A stretch of DNA of 64,000 nucleotides. Source: Drosophila pseudoobscura. Lineage: Eukaryota > Arthropoda > Insecta > Diptera > Drosophilidae. The position numbers were made by a program, and so were the translations under genes. Positions 44,048 to 59,400 of the stretch are shown here, in pieces. The number at the start of each line of letters is the position of its first letter. The stretch's first letter is position 1. Where the stretch lies: NCBI RefSeq assembly GCF_009870125.1, contig NC_046679.1:18228001-18292000 (forward strand). The letters run 5' to 3'. The notes beneath the pieces were generated by a model. It did not search any database, was not told where the DNA came from, and worked only from the letters and a program-made list of their open reading frames with translations.

Positions 44048-46708
44048 TAAATTCAGTCTCCTGCCTATACTTTTTTTTACAATATTAGCTTTCTTGTCGA
44101 ATTTGTTTACAAATTTTTAGAAATGTTTTGTGATGAATTTAGAGCAGCTGGTCATTAGGGCTGCAAAACCATCGATGGCAATATCGTAGAATTGTCCGAT
44201 AGAATGGGTTAAATATTCTTAAAGGGCGCGCAACTGTATGGAATGTATGTATGTATGCATATGATGGATATACGAACATCACGGAATCTTGTGAGAAAGA
44301 CATGTAAATAATTCGAATTTTGCTCTAGTTCGTTGTGGTTCTATCCATGGGTAGACTACCTTCGCGCCCAACTATCCTTTTAAATGTTGATAATATCGGG
44401 AAGAAGACATTTTAATGTCTTAATATGCGCCGCCTCCTCTTCCCGTCATTTATCATTAAATTAATTATATTTTAAAGAAACATTTTTTAAGTTAGTAACG
44501 TTTATTGCGGCATGGTTTAGAGCTTCACAATACGTGGGAAAAGTTGATAAAGAATTTCCACCTGGGAAATATGAATCTTTCGAATGCAAAAGTGAGTGTC
44601 TGTCCGTCTTTTTAACGCCTAGTTCTCAGAGACTATAAGCGCTAGGGCAACCCAATTTTGTTACCAGACTGTGATATCACACTGTTAAAAGTGTATTTTT
44701 AAATTGTGACAAATTCGAAGATACGAGAAAACTAAACTAATTAAACCAAACTGATGTTGGTTATAGAATAGAAAAAGGGAGACAGGTGAAAAAGTTAGTT
44801 AGTTATTCCTTGGCTTGTGGGCTTTGCGCAAGCATATAAGCAGTTTTAAAGCTAACTCCACATATCTAATTTCTTCATGCAATGGGAAAATGTTATATTC
44901 AATGGTTTTTCTTCAATTAAGGAATCATACAAAATTTTGAAAGTTTTCTTTACAAAAACTCTGGGGGTTGAGAAGGTTTTTTGCAAAACACTGCTTAAAA
45001 CACTATTCCTTCGGAAAGGTTAACAAAATATAATATAAATATAAATTATACGACAGGTTTAACCTGTTTTACACAATTCTAAAAAAAATGCATTTTAATT
45101 ATAATACAATAATCCGAATATACAATAATAATAATTGTTCCATATAAGTTACATATTGCGTGATAAGTAGTGTGACTTTGTCATGAAGAAAACTTAGTTG
45201 AGCTCTTACCAGGCGCTGAGAACACAAAAACGACAGTGTCTACTGTATTGGGATAGGTTAAATTTGAAATTAAATAAAACCATCCCTGTCATACCAGCTA
45301 TTATAAGTGTCAGGTGAAAGAAGAAAGAGCTCTCTTGTGCTCTCACTTTTTTTTTCTGTTCCTTATTATGTTACACTGAGACCTGAGAGAGTTCGGATTA
45401 CAAAATACATATTATGGTCAGTGCGCAGGTTCTAGAGAAGCCCGCTTCAAAACACAGACAGACCCAATACGAGTATACATACATACAATCGGGTCCAAAT
45501 CGAAGTCGCTGAACGATTGGCAGGAATCGGCGGCACATGCACATGGATTCGTACAGGAAGCATACCATCATATTATGAGAGCCTGGTACAATTTCATCGA
45601 GTCGATGGCTTCAAAATGGTTTTTAATATATCGATTTTATTAAATATTGCCTTCACGATTGTTCTCATTTGTAAACTCCAGGCAAAGAATATGCCATCAA
45701 TATTTCCCTTTTACATTTTACAATACATATAAACCATTTTTTACGAGGACTGGTACTCAAATAGTAAAGAAATATGTATATTCAATTAATTTTTTTATGT
45801 ATTCATTGCACCTCCTTTTTCTGATAGTTTTGGAGCTCTGAATATTTGTATACTCTTGAAGGTATATTAACATTTGGCAGGTCTGTTTCAGCGCGTTGTT
45901 TGCGGGGCTGCTAGGAAATGACTTCGGTTTCTTCTAGAGACGGAAACTCCCAAGGAGGAGGCCAAAAGTCCCCAGCGACACCTATGGAACCGAGGAAAGA
46001 GATTCCAAAAAACCACACTGGCTGAAAACGGATGAGGTCGATGGAAAGGCAGTGAAGAGGATGAGGGCCATGTTGAGGCCAGCGGAAAGCATGGTGAGAT
46101 AGGTCACGACGACACACGCGCCAACCAAGAGACTGAGGAAGTTGAGGTCACAACTGCAACACAGGCTCAGGAGGTCGCTCTACTGAACTCCGAAACAGCC
46201 CAGCAGATGACTGTACCATCCCTCGCAATACTAAAATGTTGATATTCTAAGTCCCTGCTGACGACGGATCAACTATGCACGATCCAGAGTTACATTCTGT
46301 ATGTGATTTCAGCGGGGAAATCTGGGATTAAGTCCCTCTTTCACGGCTGCAGTATGACTTAAGGTAACAGTGACAGTTGGAAGTTATGCTAATGCTCAAG
46401 GATGTCTCTATATCTATCTCATTCGCGGACAGCATCGATATTTTGTGGCAGAGAAAATGATTTTGGACGACCCCAACGAAATTCGTCCTGCAACGAAGGA
46501 CGTCCACGATTGAATTCATTGCACCGGATTTTAGCATTGGCAATGCGGGGTACTTCCTTCATCAATAAAAGTTAAATTTAGCTGATCTAAGTATTTTTGA
46601 CTTCAAAATACACCTCAAATATGGTAGAAATTCAAGGCCCGGAAATTTTTCATGTGTTAATTTCAGCTATAATATTTATTTTCGGTAACCTTCGTCTTGT
46701 CCGGTGGC
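44048..46708. other. Intergenic, with decayed repeats
   Basis: About 44590-44715 is a reverse-strand DINE-1-like fragment ('gtctgtccgtc', 'acgcctagttctcagagactataagcgctaggg', 'gatatcacactgttaaa'). About 45880-46560 is much less AT-rich, with broken plus-strand frames of gag-like low-complexity composition, probably a decayed retroelement. No intact gene was found. Confidence 0.45.
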
Positions 46709-48774
<2,066 letters not shown>

Positions 48775-48815
48775 GGTTAAAACGCATCTGCTACCTTTCC
48801 CTGCTTAATCTATCA

Positions 48816-48823
48816 CTTTTATA
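48816..48823 (-). promoter_or_regulatory. TATA box of the collagen-like gene
   Basis: GGTATAAAAGTG on the minus strand. Transcription would start about 30 bases downstream, near 48792, leaving a leader of about 18 bases. The TATA promoter suggests regulated, tissue- or stage-specific expression, unlike the neighbouring housekeeping genes. Confidence 0.65.
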
Positions 48824-48824
48824 C

Positions 48825-51134
48825 CATATGGGGTCATTACCTTTTATGAATACTTTGTTTAAATCACTTTCATTAATCTAGATTCACTAGAACCGTTATA
48901 TCATGTCCATTGAGAGATCTCCGTCGCAAATCTCTAGAAAAATATGCAAACTTGGTCAAATGATGTCTTTTGATATTCTTTTAACTTATGTAAATTTTTG
49001 TCGGTTCAAAATGTGGACCGTCTCTGAAGTATTTAATACATCAGTATGTTTATCCGTTTATATTTATGTATTTTTTGAAGAACATATTCATTGTTGGCTA
49101 TTGTTCGTCTTTACGACTCGTTCCAACAGTCTGGCCTGAAAAGAGACAAATTTGCAGAGGACCAACCCTTTGTCTCTTAATTAGCTATGTATTTCAATAA
49201 ACTTGTTCACACTTGGAGTCGCGCGCCTGCATATGATTAACACGAATAGAACCGCGAACCCAAAGTCAACGAAAGTGTAAAGGTTTTCTGCCTTCGCTAT
49301 CCACGAATATTGCGTAAGAGAACGCTTCGGGTGTCATGCTGAATGATCTTGGTAGTATCTTGGTATCATTCAAGTGAATGGGCTGAAAAAATTGGTGTCA
49401 AAATGCAACCCTAAACAATAAATCAATTAATAAGTTATATGCATTCGTACGCAACGTTTAGCGTTGAATTTTGACGAATTGATACGTGTTACAGCTCTCT
49501 TATCTGACTTACCGCTAAGTACATAAATTCATAATAATCTTCGTAGTTGCATTTTGCGTTTTCTTAACATGCTTCTTATTCTCATTCGTAATTAAACCCA
49601 CTTATCATACTTTTTTTACATATTGTTAAAAGCTTAATATAATACCTATCTACGATAAATAAATATAGTTTCCACCTTTGGAAAAATAAGAACTTACCAT
49701 ATGTAGTAAAGAGCCACATCCTGCTCGAGGTGCCCCCTGCTCTAGTCGTAATATGGCCGAGCTTAAGACATGCTCTGAAAAACCCCTTATCCGAGGTGTT
49801 ACCACATAAATTGGTTGTGGGATGAAGGAACTAAGTAAGTGTGTCTTTTAACGGCGTGGCTCCCGATACAGGGCGATCTACGGTTAAATCTAGCTATAAC
49901 AAGGTCTTGAGCTCTAGCTTGATGGACCAGGGGACTGGTCATTTCTTGTGAGATCTATATGGAACAGAGGTACTGACAGGAATACAGTGTCCCATGCACA
50001 GTGCATAAGAAAGTTTTCTGATGCAGAGTCAGTTAATTTGTAGCTTAGTCTATGAATCCGAAACTTCTTATAAAATTCGTATTCGTACTTTGAGAAGAGT
50101 AGAACTGAATACTATGCTTCAATTGTGTGACAAGGGTCTCTCAAATATGCAACGCTCGGAATACATCCTATTGTATGTGAATGCCCTGCTCTCTATAGAG
50201 AGAGATCTTAACATTTGGTGAGGAATGGGTTACCAAAGTGTTTAAACTTCTTCAATATAATCCTGCTGTAGGGTAACAAAATTGATATATGGTCGAAATG
50301 CAATAAGGCCTTCTAATAATAATAAAAGAATTTAGCATTAGCTGAGGTATTGATATTTTTTGAAAAATATATTAGGAATTACGGTTTAACAGCGTTTCTA
50401 GATTTGGATTTATTATGTTATATCTTTCGTGTTATTAATTTTCATAACCGGAAGTCGTTCTTCCATGCAATGTTACTAAAGGTGAGATATTCGAGTGTCT
50501 GTTTATTGTATTTTTTTTTAAATTCAACTTTTTAGCAGTCGTTCCTGTTTTCCGCACCATATGACACTTTAAAATTGAAAAATGTATACTCTAAAAATTT
50601 TAGTTGTCGTAGAGGCATAAAATCCTTTTTTCCGTATTTTAGGACTCGTTCTTAGTTTTTGAATATTACTTGACGTGGTGGTTTGATGACGCAGGATTGA
50701 ATCTGTTTTAAAATAGCCTACTCATAAGTTACTCAATTCATTTACTTATCTCCCAGTTCGAGTTATGGTCGATCTTCAAGAATACACACAAAGACTTCGT
50801 TTTATTTTACACCATTTGATTTGAATTTAATTTTTCTGTATTTAAAAGGGTATAAATAGTTGTGTTTTACATATATTAATATATATATATCTATTGGAAC
50901 ATGATTGTATATAGAGATTCGGGACCAATCAAATGGTGAACTGTTTATTTGTACTGGTACTGGAAATGCTTGATTATCATCATTTTGGCATTCGGCTTTT
51001 CGCTTCAGTAGGTGGTTGGTGGCATATTCTAGAAAAAAATGGAATATTCGTAAATTGTGTGAGCCAGTGATTAAATACAAATCAAAATATTTACAGGTTG
51101 ATTTCGATTACTCCACTTATTTTTATACGCAAGC
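48825..51134. other. Intergenic DNA
   Basis: No gene was supported. About 49690-50220 is less AT-rich than its surroundings and may be the decayed remnant of a retroelement, but I could not assign a family. 50864-50892 is a TA-rich run. Confidence 0.45.
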
Positions 51135-51330
51135 TTATGTCTTGCCTAGAGCATTTTTTATTTTGTCAATGCCTGACTGGAAGTTATCGGTGACCGTGTC
51201 TTTGAGTTTAGAGACATCATCCTCCTTTTCGTGGTAGTAAACAAAGTACACAACCAAGCCGACCACAATGAAAACGATTAGAAATGTACTGATGATTGAT
51301 ATTAGCACACTAAGGGCGCAATTAAAGCAG
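51135..51330 (-). CDS. Terminal exon of a small single-pass membrane protein (partial)
   Basis: An acceptor (TCGTTTCAG) at 51331-51333 is followed by 65 in-frame codons ending in TAA. The frame has a Cys pair (CFNC), a strong membrane helix (VLISIISTFLIVFIVVGLVV), then YFVYYHEKED and an amphipathic charged tail (KLKDTVTDNFQSGIDKIKNAL). No Met lies in the exon, so the start is in an upstream exon entering with two bases of a split codon. The nearest candidate exon (donor GTGAGT at 51401-51406) does not offer an ATG in that phase. Codon use and the sharp hydrophobic-to-charged pattern argue for a real gene. I do not recognise it. The retroelement remnant at 51570-52150 may sit in its intron. 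Confidence 0.5.
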
Positions 51331-51569
51331 CTGAAACGACAAAGAAATACAACTTTATATATGCAAGTTATTTATAAATAATACTTCGTGCCCGCCAAAC
51401 TCACGATTTGACTGTACATACACACTGCGCTGTATGGTGTTAGGGCCCTATTATCCCTATAATTTTCTATGTGAGAAGTGGATTAGCACAGTGGAGCGTG
51501 CTTAATCAAATTTTGTAAATCCTCCATGCGGCATGATTGCCAACAGAAGATGCTATGATGTATGGGACT

Positions 51570-52150
51570 ATTTAAAATTCGGGTAGCATAACGTCCATCC
51601 GCTTAAGCATTCCCTTGAGGTATCCAGGACTCTTCAGGTCTACTAGCTGCTGAACCAGTGGAGAAGATAAAGGCGGACGAGGCGAAGAACCAACGAACGT
51701 GGCTGGCAGGCTACAAGTCGTGAAGGATAGATCTCGAACGTCAACTGCCGCCATGAAGACCATCAAGTAGTACAAGGGAGCCGAAGCAGTGGCTCGGTGG
51801 TATCCAGAGCCGAACGATAAATGCTAACTTATGTATCCCACCATCACGGAAAAAGGCCACAAGAGGTACTCCACAGGGAGGACTTACATCCCCACTTTGG
51901 TGGAATCAGTTCCTCAATGACCTTGTACTCTCTCAGCTCAGCTGAGGACCAGTGGAGGACCACTGGTAATGGGCAAGTTCCTGCCAACAATCAGTAAACT
52001 TCTGGAATCTTCATTTTGAATAATCATTAAATCGGCAGAACCGATCAGAACCCTCAGAAAGCCGAACTGGTGTTATTCTTACGTAAATGTAAGATAACTG
52101 GGATCAAACTCAGTGCATCTCTAAATTCGGCAAGGCCACAGGCAGATTCG
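51570..52150 (+). pseudogene. Degenerate non-LTR retrotransposon, reverse transcriptase part
   Basis: The plus strand reads RGTPQGG at 51862-51882, then sequence like SPL.WN.FLNDL. Further on comes AELVLFLRK..KITGIKL at about 52060-52105. These blocks are characteristic of the RT of Jockey/R1/LOA-type non-LTR elements (RGTPQGGVLSPLLW and TELVLFTR). The segment 51610-51790 resembles the preceding coding part. Multiple stops, frameshifts and an internal deletion are present. Confidence 0.6.
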
Positions 52151-53493
52151 TACGCGAAATAGTGCATTGAACTTTCCAACTAGTAAGAAATGGTTCAAAA
52201 ACGTCAGTTCGGTTCATAGAGGAAATGTGGAGTTTCATAGTGTCGTTATTATGTACACACACGTATACCTATCTATATATGTATGTATAAAGTTTTCGCC
52301 ATACATAGAAGTATTTTTATATGAAAGTGCTTGCTGAATAGCGCAGATACAGATAAAGTGAAATACGCAAAACTGTTTGTGTATTTCACATTTGTTGGTG
52401 GTGGGGCTCTGTCTGCGTGCTAGAAGGAAAATGTATAGGGAGGGTGCTCCCCTAGAACAGACACAAGATGCAGACAAAAAAATATATATACTATAATTCA
52501 GGCAAATTTATATAATACATGTAACAAATTATTGTAAATTTATGTGATAGATAATACAGGCTTGTTTTTCGACCCCATATGCCAACGTACATATGTATAT
52601 AGGTATTCTTGATCAGTCTCAATATAATTGAGGTCGGGCTCTCGAAGAATATAAGAACTAAAGTAATAGTTCATTATTTGGATCAATTTTATAGTTAGAG
52701 TGAAGAAACCAATTTCCAATTTTACTCGGAAGCGCCCTCTTTATCTCCCAGTGTGCCTTACCAGCACGGGGTAGGTTTTTATGACCGGCATATACCATCT
52801 ATGTATTTAATCTAAGAGAAGGATACTTTCCCCACCGTTAGCTGTCTCCCATTGGGACTAGTACTAGAAAAAATACTCCACTGTCATTCCGTCACCCCCA
52901 CTATTTATTAGCGTGCTTGGACCCATTTCATAAAGTTAAATACATACATATGTATGTATGTATGTAGATATGTAAATAGAAACTGAGTACAGGGTCAGAT
53001 CGCGATTCTTATTAACAGTACAGCTAGTTTAAGTATGTGAAAATATACTAGTATAGTACTGATAAATTGCAATAAGTATAATAAAGTCCCGGTCTGTCAT
53101 ATTAAATAGGATTTTCTTTTTAAGAATATAAATATTTACCTACATATGTATGTATGACGTAATACATTTTTGTAATTGCGTACAAAATTTTATCAAATGA
53201 AATTTTCACCCCCGAGTTCTGCTGCACTGGGAAATGTGAAACTGGCCATTGCCAACACAGTGTCGAGTTCTGGGGAGCATCATATGCCTAGAAAACCAAA
53301 CAATGATTTCATTCCGTCTAAGCGGAGCCAAGGACAAGAATGTCTGGAGTCGAGACAGTCTGGAGCCGAGACAGTCTGGAGCCAGGCAGCTTGGAGCCAT
53401 ATGAAAAAAGTATAATAAAAGTTTCTTCATTTTCGTTTAATAATAAAAACAATCGTACATAAATTTGTATGCAATCATTCCCCATAGTTTTTG

Positions 53494-53660
53494 TACCCGA
53501 TACTCAAAAAGAGTATAGGGGTATATTAGATTTGTGGTGAAAATGGATTTGTGTAACGTCCAGAAGGAAGCGTTTCCGACCCCATAAAGTATATACATAT
53601 ATTCTTGATCAGCATCAATAGCCGAGTCGATTGAGCCCTGTCTGCCTGTCGGTCTGTAAC
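53494..53660 (-). mobile_element. DINE-1/INE-1-like fragment
   Basis: The reverse strand carries the family signature: 'ttgatgctgatcaagaatata', 'tttatggggtcggaaacgcttccttctgg', ending in the 'gagtatcgggtac' terminus. It is a 3'-end fragment. A second, forward fragment of the same family lies at about 53830-53935. Confidence 0.7.
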
Positions 53661-55156
53661 AAAGTTTCCAAATCCATCCGAATTGGAGATATTGTTCAAG
53701 TTTAAAGACTCCAAACGCATATCCCATACTAGAGTATGTTAGTCGGTCCAATTTATGCTCATTTTTGTGGACAGCAATAGTTACATACATATGTATGTAT
53801 GCAGAATTATTCGGCTACTGAGGCTGTTTAAGAATAAATATATTCATATGTATATACTCTATGGGGCTGGAAACGCTTCTTTCTGGGTGTTACACACATT
53901 CAAAACTAATATACTTCTATACTCTTTAAGTATACATTTTTTTTTATTTTTGTCAGAAAAGAAAACAGAGCGCCATTCTGGGGTTACGACAAGTGTGACA
54001 AAATTTAAGTTACATTTTGTAATAGTAAGCGTTTTTGCGAGCTTTCAGTAAATTCGAGAATGATGTTTTTAATTTTTAAGAATTAAACCGAGAATATTGA
54101 AAAACGGAAACATCCCCTAAACCATACAGTATACATATTTCTTTGAATGTACTTGTGTACACCTCCATAGGTATTCATGATAAGATCAGTTCTGTCCCTC
54201 CAGTTTGAAGCAATCTTGCCTTGCACAGGCCATATACGTATTCACATTTACATTTGGATGTACATATATAAATACATATGTTTGTACATATATGTTTGAA
54301 CAACCAAGATCGCATAATTTTATCATACGATTGGCCAAAACACAAGTCCCTTAGAGTAAGACTTTTTTGTTTCTGCGGATAATTCAACAAAGCATTTGAA
54401 AATACACAGTCTGATATTTAGATACTGTTTGTTTATATCTCCATAGTTATATGTACTTCTATACATTAAACATATATGTATGTACATACATATGTACATA
54501 TGCATGTATGAATGTTTGTCAGAATGGTTCTTACTTGCATATCCAAGTTACTCGAAAACACAATTGATCTTTTTCTTTCAACACACTTTCTACAGACCTT
54601 TTCTTTTGTGTGTCTGTATCTTTCTGTATATCTATACGCAGCAGTAGATAAAAACATTTGTAGATACACATTAATTTCACTCACAAAGACGCAATTATTT
54701 TACAAACATGTACAGTATATATGTATGCTACTTACCAACACGCTACGTTACCGGCGAGGCACTTGCACATTTTTCGGTGAGTTTTAAACAGGCGTCTGTA
54801 TTAGATTGACAAGGAACTTGTTTGCTGCATTTAGAAAGATACAAGATAAGATTCCCCTTAGGAACATGCTGCTTAAAACACACCCAAAATGTTGCTGCAA
54901 CATTGCATGGAATATATCGATAGCACGCCCAGCAATCGAATGTTTTATAGCAGCCGAATAAGATTCGTGGATATTTTTGCGTTCAGTAGCGTACTAATGG
55001 AAATTAAGAAACACTGGCACGAATATATTCACGCAACTTTGGGTTGTCAGTCAAAACGTTCCGTTTTCGTTTTTTGGTGCCGTTCTCGTAAAATTTTGTC
55101 ATCGATATGTTTAATTTTCTGATCTCGTGCTAATCGCACAATATAGTATGTTCTAG

Positions 55157-55246
55157 CACTAACCATACAGTATGTACATATGTATGTATGTATACTGTAT
55201 GGTATGGTATACTGTACATACATATGTACATACTGTATGGTTAGTG
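55157..55246. repeat. Perfect 31-bp inverted repeat with 28-base loop
   Basis: The left arm 55157-55187 starts CACTAACCATACAGTATGT and the right arm 55216-55246 is its exact reverse complement. The loop (55188-55215) itself contains GTATAC palindromes that could extend pairing. The arms are only partly CATA microsatellite; their outer 15 bases are unique sequence, so this is more than a repeat-composition effect. Confidence 0.85.
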
Positions 55247-56454
55247 GTTCTAGTGTATTACGCACTCAAAATCCTCTGTAATGTGTTACAGAGCCTTTAT
55301 TCCGATATATCGATACAGCTGTTAGCACGAAAACGCCAATTGTTATTGCATTGAGCCATTATTTCAGAGACGTGGCGTAGCCACTCAAATTATTATTTTT
55401 ATTTTGTTTATAATAATAATCAGATCTGATTAAGATTCTGCAGTCTGCTATATATGGTCATTTTCTGTTTTTGGCTTTCTTGTATCTTCAAAATTATGAG
55501 TGCCATCGATTTTTGTCCTTTATGGAACGGAAAAGGTAGTGGCAAAATTTTAAAACAAACCTGATTCAGTGTGATATTGTAGGAGTCTGGATTCAAAATT
55601 TCATTACTCTAGCTCTTATAGTGTCTGAGAACTAGGCGTCAAACAAGACGGAAGTAAGGAAGTCGCGGCTGTAGCAGCAACTCACAACGATCCTCCTTAT
55701 TATAGTTGTTACCAGTGCGATGAAAGCCCTAAATGTCAATTATTTAAATGTTGGCCCAAATGTGCTATCGATTGATCATCGTAATAAGCAATATACATAT
55801 GTACATGTGTAACTAATATAACTGAAATTTTGTTCTCACAAAATTTACAAAATTATTGACCGATCATTGCTGTGATAGGTTTGCATCATACTGATCCGAC
55901 TATAATCAAATTTGGCAGAGTTATATTTACACATGAAACTACAGTTTATACCGTTTTGTTGGTAAAAATAAAATTCTTTCAGAAAGAAATTTTTAATATG
56001 GCAGCTTTAGTTGTCTTCTATAATATGTTTAATACCCTCTGCAAGGGTATAAACGACGGATGAAGTATTATAATTACAATGAGTTAATGGTCAAAGTTAA
56101 TTAGTATTATGCCTTAAAATATATGCCTATAAGTATGTACATGGAATTAATTTGGACGGTACTTTCCAAGCTTTTACTATAGTTAGATATTTTATATAAA
56201 ACATTTTACTAAAATTATTTGCTTATGATTGTACTGAAAGCGACTAAGTAATACGGATCTGGATGTATTTCCGTTGAACTAAAACGAGTTTATAATTTTT
56301 AACATTCTATAGACTACGAATGTGGTAACAAATGTATGCATTTGTTGTGTAGTGAACAAGTATTGCATTTAGTATTAGTTCGATGATTTGTAGGTAAGGA
56401 GCCTTTGAGGCTATCACATTTGATTGCTACATTAAACGATTCGCAGAGCTCGCA

Positions 56455-59400
56455 TTACGAGTATTGTGGCGACTCGCCACCTGAGGGAATCTTTTTGACC
56501 CGACTAACATCGTCGTAGGCAATGGAGAATACGCTTTTCTTTTCGGCAATCGGATTGCGACGACCCAGGCTGTTCAAAAGGGAGTTCATAGCTATGCCTG
56601 AATCATGGTCATCCTCGAGCGTCGAAGCATTTAACTGTTTTTGTGCATGCGATGATGTCTGATGTGCGAGGCTACGACCTTGTTTAAGAAGATTTATTTT
56701 CGAGTTCGTCACTTTAACTTCGTTTTCTTTTATCGGGGACGGCTTAGGCTGCTGTCTTTGAGCTGAGAGCTCCTTGTCTGAAGCTGTTGCTGCATACGGA
56801 GGAGTTTCTGGGTACATGTAGTGGGGCAGTTTGGTAGGCTGTGCTGGAACTTCTATTGCACTTTCACGCTCAAACCTATGTTCAGAGTGCTGCAGTAGTG
56901 GATGATTTGTGTAAGTCTCTTTTTTTGGTCTATGCTGCTTATTTAAAGCTCTGTCCTCCTTAAGCAAACGACTGCCTTTCGGCGCGGATCTGCGTGGAGC
57001 CGGCTCAGGTTTATATTTTCCACCATCATCATGGAAATCACTATCTTGGTTCTGGACGGCGATACGCGTCTTTGTAACGCGTTTTTCTGATGAACCACCC
57101 TTTTTTTTGTTCGCGGGTTGAGATTTCGATGACTCCGTCGAGGTACGGCCGCTTAGAGACGATTTTTTTTTATTGTAGTACCACTCCATATACTTGGGCA
57201 CATTGCGTTCTCTTGCCCCCTCAAGATTTCCTAACTCGGCTTCACTTTGATAGCTTCGATCAATCAATGATGTGGCTGCTGGGGGTGTATTATCGTCTTC
57301 AATAGCTATCGAATCGAACTTAGAAACGGATAGTCGGTTGTGCGGGGGCTCCGATGAGGTTTGTCTTCTGGGATTATTGTCCCGCTTCTTGCTGTCTCTT
57401 CTTGATAATCTCGGAATTGAATTTAATTGTGCCTCCTGGACTGCCTCCTCTGGTGTCTGTGTACGGGGATACTTTTGCTGCTTTATGCCTCCCATATTTT
57501 CTGGAGAAAATGATAAGTTTCGCTTCTCTTTTGGTTCCATTACAAATTGATCGCTTTTTTGCCCTCGTGAAGGTACTACAGCGCTTGTTCTGATTACGAT
57601 TTCATCTCCATCTGAGTCAAAAGAATACTCTGTATCGTCGCCTTCGTCGAATTCGCCATCGTCGAATTCCCCATCGGAATGTTTGTAATATTTATCAACT
57701 AGAATCTTTCGTGTGCTGTGGTTTCTGGTACTTTTATTTTCGTCGAATGAGTCCGTTACCTCTATAAGTACATCTGATTTCAGAAGCGCGCTAGCCTTCG
57801 ATTCTCCATTGGAAGTGGCGTCAGTTTTGCGGCTTTCGTCGCTTAGCTGTTTCCGCAGTATACTTGTCTTGGTCTCCCGCATTGGTTTCTTTGGTGGGAC
57901 TCGACTCTTCCGCTCGTGCAGCTCTTCTTCCTCTTTAATGGGTGTGCGGATTTTACGTTTTACCTCCTCCACCATCACGATCCTTTTACGTGGCTGTTTT
58001 CGGCGCTTTTTCGTCCTTCGACGCTTGATCCAGAACGTACCTTCAGGGCTATTTGGTGGAATAAACCGCACATATTCATAGCCATCCTCAGACATGGACT
58101 CGTCATTTTCGCTTCGAGCACGACGATGCGACGATTTGGTTTTCATATGTGCTTGTGAACTGACGGATGTGTGCGCGATATGGCTTGCAACTGTATCAGT
58201 TTGCGTCCCGGCATCACAGTCAGTCTGCGTACCTATAGCCATCGACTGACCAGGCAGACTCTGTGTTTCTAATGCCACTTCCTGTGTATAGCCGGACTCC
58301 AATTTGTCCTTTTCGAGCAGTATCTGTCGCAGCAGGGAATTCTGTTGCTTAAGAGACTGTTCCAGCTCCTGGGTAAGAGAGTGGTTCGATATTGCAGGCC
58401 GCATCTTTGAACTAGCTTCAACAGCATGCTCTGGCTGTGTATGTATGACCTTTACTTCCGGTTCCATTTGAGAATAAACAATACTGTTGGGCCCTGATTT
58501 GACTAATGGATACGTATCGACTTTTAAATTTGAGGCTTGTTGTACTTCATTCGGCATGGATTGAATGTAGGTTGCTCCTGGTACTATTTGATAGTGCTCT
58601 CGAATTATCTGCTTGCCATCTGGTTGCTCTTCAATAAATCTCCGCATAAGAATCTCTTTACCCGTATTGTCCACCATTAGAAGCTGCGGATGTGACAGGT
58701 TTCCTAAGGGCTTTAGTGGCACGTTTACATATATGTTGTCATCGTCAAGGGCAGCACCATCGTGAATTTTATCTCTGGTCATCAGTTGAAGAATTTCCAC
58801 GTTTCCTTCTTTTATAAACATTTCGCGTTTGCTCTTCATACTGTTTTGTGCAGCGGGGAAGTCCATGTCGCTACCGCGATCTATTTCGTGTCTACGCATA
58901 GAGTCGTCGTCAATTTGGTGGGCTTCGGTTTCACAGCGCTGTCTTTGCGCATAGTCCAATTGTTTAATTTCTCGGTTTCGGGTAATGTCATCCACTATAT
59001 CTCGATTTTCAACTAAGTCTTCCATGTATACGTCGCGGTCATTAATAAGATTAGTTCTAGAGTTATGAAAACTAAGATGAAGATCGTCTTTGGCTGTACG
59101 TTGTTTTCTGAAACGAGAATAAACAATATTAATGTATGATAGATAGCATTTCGCGGAATATTGAAGTCAATACCTAATGCGTCCCTGTTGCTCCTCAGCT
59201 GATTGTACATGATGTTTCTCTCGGTTGTCCTGAAATCTCCCTACGTTTTCGCTAGGATGTTCACGACCGTCATGGAACTCCCATCGGGTAGGTTTCGTTC
59301 TGGTATTCGGGGGTTTCTCCGCTGACCAGGCATCGCGTCTTCCCATCCACTCTGCGACCTGAAAATCATACAAAAGTCATTTTTTAATAAGTGTGCTATA

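Larger units (their letters stand above)
52151..56454. other. Repeat-rich spacer before Cad89D
   Basis: No gene was supported. It contains several DINE-1-like fragments (52570-52650 minus, 53494-53660 minus, 53830-53935 plus, 55430-55660 plus, 55860-56065). CATACATATGTATG microsatellites occur at 52945, 54475-54515 and elsewhere, and a 90-bp hairpin at 55157-55246. At 53335-53400 there are three degenerate copies of an 'agtctggagccgag'-like unit. Confidence 0.5.

Noticed and set aside
53176-53430. Frames on both strands with SLAP/SGAET-like repeats
   Set aside because: They translate a degenerate 14-base tandem repeat; no start context or homology recognised.
57090-59016. Plus-strand frames opposite the Cad89D tail exon
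   Set aside because: Antisense shadows of one long real exon with a matched splice phase.
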